DNA of 43,843 bases from Leptolyngbyaceae cyanobacterium clean351 (GTDB taxonomy: Bacteria; Cyanobacteriota; Cyanobacteriia; DAIDHW01). Numbering within the stretch: the stretch's first letter is position 1; each line of letters begins with the position of its first letter. Positions 1-7,886 of the stretch are shown here, in pieces. The position numbers and the translations under genes were made by a program. The DNA is taken from assembly GCA_027451865.1 (NCBI GenBank), contig DAIDHW010000013.1, positions 1 to 43,843 of the forward strand. Direction: 5' to 3'. Below the pieces are notes generated by a model that made no database searches, was not told the origin of the DNA, and worked only from the letters and a program-made list of their open reading frames with translations.

Positions 1-67
1 GACGATAGTGGGAGGGTAGCTTCCTGTGAAAATAGCGCGATGCCAGACTGACAACCCTGCTCTATTA

Positions 68-105
68 CTCACCCCTGCTACCTTACAGGGGTGAGGTTCT
101 TATTT
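68..105 (+). terminator. Rho-independent-type terminator of an upstream gene
   Basis: A perfect 10-bp inverted repeat (CTCACCCCTG at 68-77, CAGGGGTGAG at 86-95) with an 8-nt loop is followed on the + strand by the T-rich stretch GTTCTTATTT. The other side is not T-rich, so it probably ends a + strand gene lying before the window. It also separates that gene from sbcC, which begins about 50 bases later. Bases 1-67 show no recognisable gene. Confidence 0.7.
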
Positions 106-149
106 GGCTCTCTAGGATACTATGGGGATTGTGCCCCTCCTCAGAGCCT

Positions 150-3100
150 ATGCTCCCTGTCCACCTAACCCTCAAAAATTTTCTTAGCTATCAGCACGCC
201 AGCCTGGATTTTGGGCGCCTGCACACCGCTTGCATATGCGGTGCCAACGGGGCAGGTAAGTCTTCGCTGCTCGAAGCTATCGGCTGGGTGCTTTGGGGTA
301 AGAGTCGGGCTAATACTGAAGACGACGTGATCCACTTTGGGGCCCAGGAAGCCCAGGTGGACTTTTTGTTCAAGAATCGGGGGCAAACTTACCGGGTGGT
401 GCGCCGCCGAGTGCGGGGTAAATCAACCGCCCTTGAGTTTCAGCTTGCCAACAGTACCAGCTTTACTTCCCTCAGTCAAAAAGGAGTCAGGGGGACGCAG
501 GAAAAAATCCTTGAAGTCCTGCGTCTAGACTACGAAACTTTTGTCAATTCTGCCTACCTGCGCCAGGGGCGAGCCGATGAATTTATGCTCAAGGGCCCCA
601 GTGAGCGTAAACAAATCCTTACTAATCTTCTTAAGTTAGACCAATATGACCAGCTAGCGGACCGGTCCCGCCAGCAGGCTAACCAGTATCGGGGGATGGC
701 AGATACCCTTGAAGGGCAGCTCTCCAGCCTACAGGAGCAAGCGGCACAGCGGGCTGTTCTAAAGGCAGAGTTAGATAATCTGGAGAGGGACATTGCCAGC
801 CAGCGTCAACTGATTGAACAGGCCGAGCAGCAGTTGCAAGACCTCCAGAGTCTTGAGCGGCAACGGCAGCAGTGGCAGCAGCAGATCCTTTGGGAGCAAC
901 AGCAAAGTTTAACTCTACGGGAAAATGAAAGGAGTTTAATCGCTGCCCTTGCTGACCTAGAGGCCCAGGCCCAAGCCGCGGCGGTGCTCCTGGATCAAGC
1001 AGAGCTAATCAGTCAGGGGTATGCTCAGTGGCAACAGCTCCAGCAGCAGGTCCGGCACCAGGGTGATAAGTTTGTTGTCTACCAAAGGACTACCCAGCAA
1101 CGCCAGGCCCTCCAGCAGCAACTAGACGGGCAGATGAACCAGCTGCGTGACCAGATCCGGGAGTTAGCCGCCCAACGGCAAGCAAAGGAGGGAGAAATTG
1201 AACGATTAACCCAGGATCTGACTCGCCTGCCGGAGGTGGAGCAGGCTCTAGGAGAGCTGCGGGTCTGCCGCCTGCGTTTAGAGCAGCTAGACACGCGCCA
1301 CGCCCAGGCGACGCCGCTGCTACACCGGCGGGGGGCTCTCCAGACTCAATTGGCCCGAGCCGAGGCCCAACACCAAGTCCAGACCACCACCTGGGAGCGT
1401 AGCCTCGCTGAATACCGCACCCAACTGGGACAGCAAGCGCATCTGGAGGCGGCACTAGCCACCCTGAATGATCAAATTGCTCACCTAGAGCGGCGGCGTA
1501 ACTACCAGGATCGCGTTAAAGATAAAGGCATCGAGCGCCGGAGGTTTTTGGAGGGGTTGGAAACTCAAACCCAGGAGTACCAAGACCAGTTAACTCGGCT
1601 CAGTCAGCAAATTGTCCCCCTCGAGGAGAAGGCTAACTGTCCTCTGTGTGACCAGCCCCTAGACTCGGCCCATTACCAGGTCATCGCCCAGAAGCACCAC
1701 GCGCAACAGCAGGAGCTGCGCGATAAAATCTTGATCCTCCAGGAGCAAACCGCCGTGGCCGAACGGGAAATCGAGGTGCTGCGGGGAGAATACCTACTCC
1801 TTGTAGATGAGCAGACCCCTTACCCTAAACTTCTAGGACAGCGCGGCCAACTTCAAAACCAAATCCAATCCCTCCAGGAGTTGCAGCAGCAGGTCCTGAG
1901 CCTAGAGCAGCAACTTGCCCAGGCTGATGCCAGTCCCGAGGTCCAGCAGTTGCAGGCCCAAATGCAGGAGCTAGACCAGGAATTAGCCCAGTTGGCCTAC
2001 GACGAAAGGGACCACGGCCTAGCCCGCTCCGACCTAGACCGCTGGCGCTGGGCGGAAGCTAAACATCAGGAACTCCTTAAGGCCCAAGCCCGCCTCACGC
2101 AATTGAGGGATCAACAGGCCCAGCTAGACGCGCGCCACGCCCAGCTTACCGCTGACCTGGAGGGCTTGTGCTGTGCCTCGCCCCTCCAGCAGCAGCTGCA
2201 GGAGCTAGACCAGCAGTTGACTGACCTAGCCTACGATTGGCAGGCCCACCGGGCCCTAGAGGAGGACTGTCGGGAGGCGCAAGTCTGGCAACTGCAGCAC
2301 CAAAAACTTTGCCTAGCCCAACAGACCCAACCTGAAGTCCAAGAGCGTCTCACCCTAAGGCGGCAAGAGTTGGACCAAAACCATCACCAACAGGCCCAGC
2401 TCCAAGCCAGATTGGCTAGGATGCAGGAGCAGCTGGCGGCGACAGGGGACCCCCAGCCCCAAATAAGCCAGTGGCAAGGAACCCTAACCACCCAACGACA
2501 GGACCTGGAGCGCAGCCTGGGGATCCAGGGTCAGAAACAGCAGGTTCTTGTCCACCTCGAGGCCCTAGAAGCCCAAATGCTTGAGCAGCGCCAACAGCTA
2601 GAGGTCCAGCGTCGTCAGGCGCGCATCTACCAAGAGTTGTCCCTAGCCTTTGGCAAAAAGGGTATCCAAGCTCTGCTGTTGGAGAATATCCTCCCCTACC
2701 TGGAGGCTCAAAGCAATCAGATCCTCGCCCGCCTAAGCGCTGGCCAAATGCACGTGGAGTTTGTTACCCAGCGGGCTGGGAGCTCTAAAAATCAGTCTGC
2801 CAAGACCATCGAGACTCTGGACATCTTAATTGCCGATGCCCAGGATACTCGCCCCTACGAAACCTACTCTGGGGGAGAAGCCTTTCGGATCAACTTTGCA
2901 ATCCGCTTGGCTCTGGCCCGGCTACTGGCTCGCCAGTCCGGCACCCAGCTGCAAATCTTGATTGTGGATGAGGGGTTTGGCACCCAGGACGCGGAGGGAT
3001 GTGCGCGCCTCATCGAGGCCATTAACATCATCGCCAATGACTTTGCCTGTGTTTTAGCCATCACCCACATGCCCCAGTTTCGGGAAGCCTTCCAGGCGCG

Positions 3101-3152
3101 GATTGAGGTGTCCAAAACCTCCCACGGTTCGGAACTAACTCTCCTGGTCTAG
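150..3152 (+). CDS. sbcC: Exonuclease subunit SbcC (Rad50-like SMC ATPase)
   Basis: This is the large ATPase of the SbcCD (Rad50/Mre11-like) nuclease, which opens hairpins and processes DNA ends. The N-terminus (LTLKNFLSYQ) leads to a Walker A motif GANGAGKSS at about residue 31. Two long Gln/Leu/Arg-rich coiled-coil arms flank a CPLC zinc hook (C497 and C500). The C-terminal lobe has the ABC signature YSGGEAFRINFA and a Walker B motif ILIVDEGFG. The 1000-aa length is normal for the family. The reading frame opens at a TTG at 129, but I chose the ATG at 150 because MLPVHLTLKNFLSY aligns with the usual SbcC start. No sbcD lies in the window. ppk2 follows 22 bases later. Identification is secure. 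Confidence 0.95.
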   Translation: MLPVHLTLKNFLSYQHASLDFGRLHTACICGANGAGKSSLLEAIGWVLWGKSRANTEDDVIHFGAQEAQVDFLFKNRGQTYRVVRRRVRGKSTALEFQLANSTSFTSLSQKGVRGTQEKILEVLRLDYETFVNSAYLRQGRADEFMLKGPSERKQILTNLLKLDQYDQLADRSRQQANQYRGMADTLEGQLSSLQEQAAQRAVLKAELDNLERDIASQRQLIEQAEQQLQDLQSLERQRQQWQQQILWEQQQSLTLRENERSLIAALADLEAQAQAAAVLLDQAELISQGYAQWQQLQQQVRHQGDKFVVYQRTTQQRQALQQQLDGQMNQLRDQIRELAAQRQAKEGEIERLTQDLTRLPEVEQALGELRVCRLRLEQLDTRHAQATPLLHRRGALQTQLARAEAQHQVQTTTWERSLAEYRTQLGQQAHLEAALATLNDQIAHLERRRNYQDRVKDKGIERRRFLEGLETQTQEYQDQLTRLSQQIVPLEEKANCPLCDQPLDSAHYQVIAQKHHAQQQELRDKILILQEQTAVAEREIEVLRGEYLLLVDEQTPYPKLLGQRGQLQNQIQSLQELQQQVLSLEQQLAQADASPEVQQLQAQMQELDQELAQLAYDERDHGLARSDLDRWRWAEAKHQELLKAQARLTQLRDQQAQLDARHAQLTADLEGLCCASPLQQQLQELDQQLTDLAYDWQAHRALEEDCREAQVWQLQHQKLCLAQQTQPEVQERLTLRRQELDQNHHQQAQLQARLARMQEQLAATGDPQPQISQWQGTLTTQRQDLERSLGIQGQKQQVLVHLEALEAQMLEQRQQLEVQRRQARIYQELSLAFGKKGIQALLLENILPYLEAQSNQILARLSAGQMHVEFVTQRAGSSKNQSAKTIETLDILIADAQDTRPYETYSGGEAFRINFAIRLALARLLARQSGTQLQILIVDEGFGTQDAEGCARLIEAINIIANDFACVLAITHMPQFREAFQARIEVSKTSHGSELTLLV

Positions 3153-3174
3153 GGGGTCAAGCCGAGAAATTGCT

Positions 3175-4062
3175 ATGGTGGGGATAGTCTCCCGCCCAGT
3201 AGTGACTATGGAACCAGGTTTTCAGCTCACCTCTGAGGATGAGTTTTCCCCTCCCAAAAACCCCAAATCCGCCCCGGTAACTCCTAAGCGGTTGAAAAAG
3301 TCTGCCTACGAAGCGGCCATGAATCACCTGAAGCTTGAGCTAGTTAAGCTGCAGTATTGGGTCAAACACGTTGGCCTGCGGGTGGTGATCCTTTTCGAGG
3401 GACGGGATGCAGCGGGTAAGGGGGGGACAATTAAGCGGATCGTTGAGCCCCTCAACCCCCGAGGCTGTCGAGTCGTGGCCCTGGGCATACCTTCCAACCA
3501 CGAGCGCAGTCAGTGGTATTTCCAGCGCTACGTAGCCCACTTGCCAGCGGCGGGGGAGATAGTCCTATTTGACCGCAGTTGGTACAACCGGGCCGGTGTG
3601 GAACACGTGATGGGGTTTTGTACCCCTGAAGAGTACGAGGAGTTTATGCAGTCCTGCCCGGAATTTGAGCGGATGCTAGTGCGCTCGGGGATCATTCTGC
3701 TAAAGTACTGGTTTTCGGTCAGTGACGAGGAGCAGGAGCGGCGCTTCCAGTCTCGCACCCTGGACCCGGCCCGCCGCTGGAAGCTTAGCCCCATGGACCT
3801 GGTATCCCGTGATAAATGGGTGGAGTACTCCCGGGCCAAGGACGCCATGTTTGCCCGCACTAACATTCCGGAAGCGCCCTGGTTTACGGTGGAGGCTGAC
3901 GATAAGCCCCGGGCTCGGCTCAACTGTATTAGCCATATCCTCCATAAGATCCCTTACCAGGACATTACCCCCCCGCCCCTAGAGCTGACCCCCCGGGCCA
4001 AGGGGGCAGATTATGTCCGCCCTCCTAAGGAGGAACAGTTCTTTGTCCCCCAGGTGTACTGA
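3175..4062 (+). CDS. ppk2: Polyphosphate kinase 2 family protein (PPK2)
   Basis: PPK2 enzymes transfer phosphate between polyphosphate and nucleotides in the cytoplasm. At 295 aa this is the short, one-domain form. A Walker A-type motif (EGRDAAGKGGTIKRI) sits near residue 75. A Walker B region, FDRSWYNRAGVEHVMGF, lies around 130-147. A lid-like basic stretch (RRFQSRTLDPARRWKLSPMDL region) is near 190-208. The first ATG is used; a second ATG at 3208 is possible, and the first dozen residues are poorly constrained. The stop codon overlaps the pyrC start by one base (TGATG), so the two genes are probably translationally coupled. Whether the enzyme prefers ADP, GDP or AMP cannot be read from the sequence with confidence. 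Confidence 0.93.
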   Translation: MVGIVSRPVVTMEPGFQLTSEDEFSPPKNPKSAPVTPKRLKKSAYEAAMNHLKLELVKLQYWVKHVGLRVVILFEGRDAAGKGGTIKRIVEPLNPRGCRVVALGIPSNHERSQWYFQRYVAHLPAAGEIVLFDRSWYNRAGVEHVMGFCTPEEYEEFMQSCPEFERMLVRSGIILLKYWFSVSDEEQERRFQSRTLDPARRWKLSPMDLVSRDKWVEYSRAKDAMFARTNIPEAPWFTVEADDKPRARLNCISHILHKIPYQDITPPPLELTPRAKGADYVRPPKEEQFFVPQVY

Positions 4063-5393
4063 TGAATAGTAATGCTGGACTAGTAATCCGTCAAGCCCAG
4101 GTTCTGACCCCAGAGGGAGAATTGCAACGGCTTGATGTACAGACTGAGGGGCATCGGATCCTGCGGCTGGCCGACCATCTGCCGGCTGTCCTGCCTGGAG
4201 TGCGGGAGATACCTGCCCAGGGATTAACTCTCCTGCCCGGGGTCATTGACCCCCAAGTACACTTTCGGGAGCCCGGCCTAGAACACAAAGAGGACCTATT
4301 TACCGCCTCCTGCGCCTGTGCCCGGGGCGGGGTAACCTCCTTTTTGGAAATGCCCAACACCCGTCCCCTAACCACAGATCAGGCAGCCCTAGAGGACAAA
4401 TTGGCCCGAGCAGCGGCAAAGTCCCTAGTTAACTACGGCTTCTTTATCGGAGCCACGGCGGATAACCTAGCAGTCCTCAACAGCTGCGGTCCTACCCCGG
4501 GCATCAAGATATTTATGGGTTCCATGCATGGTCCCCTGTTGGTAGATCAGGACCAGACTCTCGAGGGGGTCTTTGCCCAGGGTCGCCGGCTGATTGCCGT
4601 CCACGCCGAGGACCAGGCCCGGATTGCCCAGCGCCGCCAAGCCTTAGCCGATGTTTATCATCCCGAGCTTCACTCCCTGATCCAGGACAACGAAGCTGCC
4701 CTGCTAGCCACCAAAAAGGTTCTAGCCCTCTCCCATAGGTACCAACGCCGCCTACACATTCTGCACCTGTCCACGGCCGATGAGGCGGAGTTGCTCTACC
4801 AGGATAAGCCTGCTTGGGTTACCGCTGAGGTTACTCCCCAGCATCTCCTCCTGGATACCACCGCCTATAACTATCTGGGGTCTCTGGCGCAGATGAATCC
4901 TCCCCTCCGGCGGCCGCGGGACCGGGCGGTGCTCTGGCAAGCCCTCCTAGAGGGGATAATTGACTTTATTGCCACTGACCATGCCCCCCATACTCTAGAG
5001 GAGAAGGCTCTGCCCTACCCCCAGTCCCCCTCCGGAATGCCTGGGGTAGAGACCTCCTTGCCCTTGATGCTCACCCAAGCTGTCCAGGGCCACTGTCGTC
5101 TGAGCCAGGTGGCTCACTGGATGTCCCGCGCCCCCGCCCTGGCTTACGGCATTCCCAACAAGGGACTAGTTACCCCCGGCTACGATGCTGATCTTGTGCT
5201 AGTAGACCTAGAGCATTACTACCCAGTCCGCCCCCAAGACCTGCAAACTAAGTGTGGCTGGAGTCCTTTCACCGGTTGGAACTTAACCGGCTGGCCGGTG
5301 GTAACTGTAGTGGGGGGTCAGGTAGCCTGGGACCAGGGGAGAGTTGACCCGACGGTGCGGGGACGTCCCTTAAGCTTCAACCCAAGGGAGTGA
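4062..5393 (+). CDS. pyrC: Dihydroorotase (PyrC)
   Basis: Dihydroorotase cyclises N-carbamoyl-L-aspartate to dihydroorotate, the third step of pyrimidine synthesis. The 443-aa protein has the amidohydrolase landmarks: DPQVHFREPG at 63-72, MPNTRP at 97-102, GIKIFMG at 147-153 (K149 is a candidate carboxylated lysine), AVHAED around H181, HILHLS around H232/H235, and the catalytic-aspartate motif ATDHAPH around D306. The first histidine of the usual HxH zinc pair is Gln65. I recall the QVHFREPG form from a dihydroorotase subgroup, so this need not mean loss of activity. The gene overlaps ppk2 by one base and the convergent GH16 gene by 17 bases. pyrD is also in the window but far away. Confidence 0.92.
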   Translation: MNSNAGLVIRQAQVLTPEGELQRLDVQTEGHRILRLADHLPAVLPGVREIPAQGLTLLPGVIDPQVHFREPGLEHKEDLFTASCACARGGVTSFLEMPNTRPLTTDQAALEDKLARAAAKSLVNYGFFIGATADNLAVLNSCGPTPGIKIFMGSMHGPLLVDQDQTLEGVFAQGRRLIAVHAEDQARIAQRRQALADVYHPELHSLIQDNEAALLATKKVLALSHRYQRRLHILHLSTADEAELLYQDKPAWVTAEVTPQHLLLDTTAYNYLGSLAQMNPPLRRPRDRAVLWQALLEGIIDFIATDHAPHTLEEKALPYPQSPSGMPGVETSLPLMLTQAVQGHCRLSQVAHWMSRAPALAYGIPNKGLVTPGYDADLVLVDLEHYYPVRPQDLQTKCGWSPFTGWNLTGWPVVTVVGGQVAWDQGRVDPTVRGRPLSFNPRE

Positions 5394-6138
5394 TGCTCAC
5401 AGCTGATACCTGCATGCGAGCGTAGCGGAAGTTCGGGGGTGGGTCACCGACAAAGTTTTGTGCGTCCCCTGTGCCAGTGCCAATAGCCAGCATCATCTTT
5501 TGGGGCGGGGCCCTAAATAGTTGGGGCTGGGTCAAGACCAGATGATTATCAACGTAGTAGTATAGGGTGCCCGGTTTCCACTTGAGGGTATAGGTGTGGT
5601 ACCCCCGGGTCCAGTCAGTCCCACGGGTGGTGTACGGAACCGAATGGGATAAGTCTTGGCCGTTAGCGGTGTAGTGCTGGGTAAGGTAGAGGGTCTGGGG
5701 GTTATTCCCAGTTACCTCCGCAAAGTCAACCTCCGGCGGCCAGGTGGTACCGTCACTGACAAATAGGCCTAGGTAACCAGTGACCCCCTGGCCCCTGGGG
5801 AACTTGGCCCTCACAGTCCAGGTGCCATAGTTTTGGGCATGGGCGGTGTAGGTGTCTAGGCCACCGGAGGAGTAAGGGAGGTGACAGGTATTGGGAGAGG
5901 TATCCACCACCAGGTTTAGGACCCCATTGGCTACAAAAGTATTACTGGCCATGAAGCAGTCGTTCTGGGTGGAGCGAAAGGGAGCACTATCATACACGTT
6001 CCAATTCCGGGTGCTGATCAGCCGCGAGAAGTTAGCTGACCAGCCGGTCATGGCTGAACTGACCCAGGCTGGCAGGATAAGCAGGGACGTCCCCCCCAGA
6101 AAACAGGCCAGAAGGTTTAAGTGACCTGGTTTGACCAT
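5377..6138 (-). CDS. Secreted glycoside hydrolase family 16-like protein
   Basis: This 253-aa protein has a hydrophobic N-terminal signal (about residues 7-29, likely cut after VSSA). The rest resembles the GH16 beta-jelly-roll of beta-glucanases and carrageenases. The family catalytic motif ExDxxE is present as PPEVDFAEVTG (E136 nucleophile, D138, E141 acid/base). GTWTVRAKFP and a WKPGTLYYYVD segment are also typical of GH16. It is probably exported to the periplasm or medium and acts on a beta-linked polysaccharide; the substrate cannot be inferred. It lies 9 bases after the methyltransferase gene on the same strand and is probably co-transcribed. Its 3' end overlaps pyrC antisense by 17 bases. 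Confidence 0.85.
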   Translation of the reverse strand: MVKPGHLNLLACFLGGTSLLILPAWVSSAMTGWSANFSRLISTRNWNVYDSAPFRSTQNDCFMASNTFVANGVLNLVVDTSPNTCHLPYSSGGLDTYTAHAQNYGTWTVRAKFPRGQGVTGYLGLFVSDGTTWPPEVDFAEVTGNNPQTLYLTQHYTANGQDLSHSVPYTTRGTDWTRGYHTYTLKWKPGTLYYYVDNHLVLTQPQLFRAPPQKMMLAIGTGTGDAQNFVGDPPPNFRYARMQVSAVSITPLG

Positions 6139-6147
6139 AAAAGACTC

Positions 6148-7212
6148 TTAGAAGTGGGGTTTGTGGGCTACCCAGTACTTACTCATAAAGTGATAGGTGG
6201 TGTGAATATCCACAAATCCCCCTTGCACCAGGTGCCCCTCAAGGTCATCGTACATGTAGTGGCGGTAGTAGGGCTCGTGGAACATACGGGAGAAGTTCTC
6301 CATCACTGGTGTCAGATGCGGGAAATCCGCAGCCTGGATCGAGTCGCAAAGCACCAGTACTCCCCCGGGCTGGATCACCCGGTAGCACTCCTCGATTACC
6401 CGCTGGCGGACAGGGGGGGGGAGCTCGTGGAAGAGGAATACGGAGGTGAGGGCGTGGAAATAGTTATCCTGGTAGGGGAGTTCTTCAGCGTTGGCCTGGA
6501 CCAGCTGGGGGAGCTCGCCGGGGATTTGGGTCAACAATTGAGTGGCTTTGCGCAGGTAGGGAGCGGAAAGGTCCAAGCCAAATAGCTGGGCGGAGGGGAA
6601 GGTAGAACGCAGAAACTTCAGGGTCCGACCCGTACCGCAGGCCACATCCAAAATCCGCTGGCGACTAGCTACAACCGAACCTAAGGCCCGCTTGAGGGGG
6701 GCGAGAATCCGCCGGCGCATGGCATCGGCCGCCCCATTAAACAGGATTTCCACCTGGAGGTCGTATAGTTGAGCAGAGTAATCACTGAGATAACCGTCAG
6801 TCTGGTGGTGAAAATTCTGCAGGTAGTACTCAGGATAGCCAGTAGTATCTAAGTCAGGGGGAAAGTCTTGGTAGCGGCGCTGGTGGGCGCGCTCCCAGAT
6901 GCGGGGTAGGTCTAGCCATACCAGGGGATAGGTATGTAGGAACTCTCCCCAGGGTTCCTGAAACAGGAGGCTAATCGGATACACCCCCGCCTCCCCGTCG
7001 GCCCAGTCCTGTTCTTGGATAGCCTCCAGCCACTGGTAGAGCTCACCTACCACCTCGGCATCAATAGCGTGGGTTTGCAAGTGCTCAGGGGGGGGGTAAA
7101 GGGCCTGGAGTAGTCGAGAGCTGAGGAGCTTATGGGTGGTACCAAAATAGCTTTTACTGCGCTGCAAGGCCTGGTAAGCCATTTTGGTGAGGGGGTCAGC
7201 CGTGGTAACCAT
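6148..7212 (-). CDS. Class I SAM-dependent methyltransferase
   Basis: This 354-aa protein has an N-terminal region of about 140 residues that I do not recognise, then a Rossmann methyltransferase domain. Motif I is ILDVACGTGR (187-196), and the acidic ligand of strand beta2 is D214 in FGLDLS. A UbiE/COQ5-like later part (ECYRVIQPGGVLVLCDS) follows. The substrate is unknown. The gene is first in a unit with the GH16 gene. Two runs of nine C on the coding strand encode Pro-Pro-Pro, at codons 40-42 (7088-7096) and in HELPPPVRQ (6413-6421). Either could be a slippage site. No Shine-Dalgarno precedes the ATG. Confidence 0.85.
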   Translation of the reverse strand: MVTTADPLTKMAYQALQRSKSYFGTTHKLLSSRLLQALYPPPEHLQTHAIDAEVVGELYQWLEAIQEQDWADGEAGVYPISLLFQEPWGEFLHTYPLVWLDLPRIWERAHQRRYQDFPPDLDTTGYPEYYLQNFHHQTDGYLSDYSAQLYDLQVEILFNGAADAMRRRILAPLKRALGSVVASRQRILDVACGTGRTLKFLRSTFPSAQLFGLDLSAPYLRKATQLLTQIPGELPQLVQANAEELPYQDNYFHALTSVFLFHELPPPVRQRVIEECYRVIQPGGVLVLCDSIQAADFPHLTPVMENFSRMFHEPYYRHYMYDDLEGHLVQGGFVDIHTTYHFMSKYWVAHKPHF

Positions 7213-7225
7213 TTATAGGTAGTTT

Positions 7226-7248
7226 GTTAATTGTTGTTAACTATTATA
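7226..7248 (-). promoter_or_regulatory. -10 element and GTTAA-N6-TTAAC inverted repeat before the methyltransferase gene
   Basis: On the minus strand a perfect TATAAT (7243-7248) lies about 30 bases before the methyltransferase ATG. Just downstream, partly within the likely transcription start, is the inverted repeat GTTAA-N6-TTAAC (7226-7241), placed as an operator would be. No convincing -35 element was seen 16-18 bases upstream. The promoter assignment is inference from consensus match and position. Confidence 0.5.
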
Positions 7249-7697
7249 ACTGAGGGGCCGGGACGGTTGATTCCTTAACCAACCCCTAAGGGTATGGTGA
7301 GATCGAGAACACCAAAATCCAAGCCATGGCCATGCCTAACCCGGTCTGCCCGCGGTACAGCTTGTTGTTTTGGGCCGACGGGGTCCTCCGCCCCCCAATG
7401 ACCATAGTCCAGTCTTGTTCCCAACCCGCCAGGACCCCCCTGAGGGTTTACCCGGCCTTAACTGCCAACAGGCCCAGGCCCCGCTCGACCTATCTGTGCC
7501 TACCAACTCTGCCAGGCACCTGAGGAGAATCGACAGGCGTAAAGGGGCCTGACAGGAGAGAGCCAGCAGCGGCTAAGCACTGGCTAGAGATGCGAAATCG
7601 TCCCTAAACTCGGAAGTGTTGCAAGAAAGCTTAAAGCAGAAGAGAAGCGGGATAAAAAAGAGGGTTCTACTACCTATTAATCAAATAATAATGATTG
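7249..7697. other. Long gene-poor block, GC-rich, with several potential hairpins
   Basis: No open frame here looks like a protein. The short frames around 7326-7552 are rich in Pro, Arg and Leu and match nothing I know. The block contains a palindrome CATGGCCATG (7325-7334), a 6-bp hairpin GTGCCT/AGGCAC (7496-7501 with 7513-7518) and another AGCCAG/CTGGCT (7561-7566 with 7580-7585). After about 7600 it becomes more A/T-rich. I looked for the signatures of RNase P RNA, tmRNA and SRP RNA and found none. An unrecognised structured RNA, or decayed DNA beside the restriction-modification genes, are both possible. Confidence 0.4.
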
Positions 7698-7835
7698 GTG
7701 GCCGATCTGATTCTGCAGGTGTTGTATGGGCAACGACCGTTGGATAAATTTCGCTATGTGCAATTAGAGTTGAGTTGCCGCTGTTTTATCGTTCACTGGA
7801 GCGACGATCTCCTGACTAACGCCCCCGTTCACTGA
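7698..7835 (+). CDS. Doubtful small ORF, 45 codons, possible gene remnant
   Basis: A GTG-started frame (a TTG lies one codon earlier) begins VADLILQVLYGQRPLDKF and ends in a run with SDDLLTNAPVH. Its amino-acid mix looks more protein-like than other frames here, but no Shine-Dalgarno is visible and I do not recognise it. It sits between the GC-rich block and the 3' end of the restriction nuclease gene. It may be chance, a tiny protein, or the leftover of a gene interrupted when the restriction-modification genes arrived. Confidence 0.25.
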   Translation: MADLILQVLYGQRPLDKFRYVQLELSCRCFIVHWSDDLLTNAPVH

Positions 7836-7886
7836 AATATGAGATTTCGTGACTAGATTCAGTACTTCTGGTTTTCTATCTCTTGG

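Noticed and set aside
7326-7552. Short open frames of 60-65 codons on the + strand
   Set aside because: They are Pro/Arg/Leu-rich by virtue of GC-rich DNA, overlap in two frames, lack ribosome sites and resemble nothing known.
7249-7697. RNase P RNA, tmRNA or SRP RNA in the gene-poor block
   Set aside because: The conserved GAGGAAAGTCC of RNase P RNA, a tmRNA tag frame with tRNA-like ends, and the GGAAGGAAGC-type SRP core are all missing on both strands.
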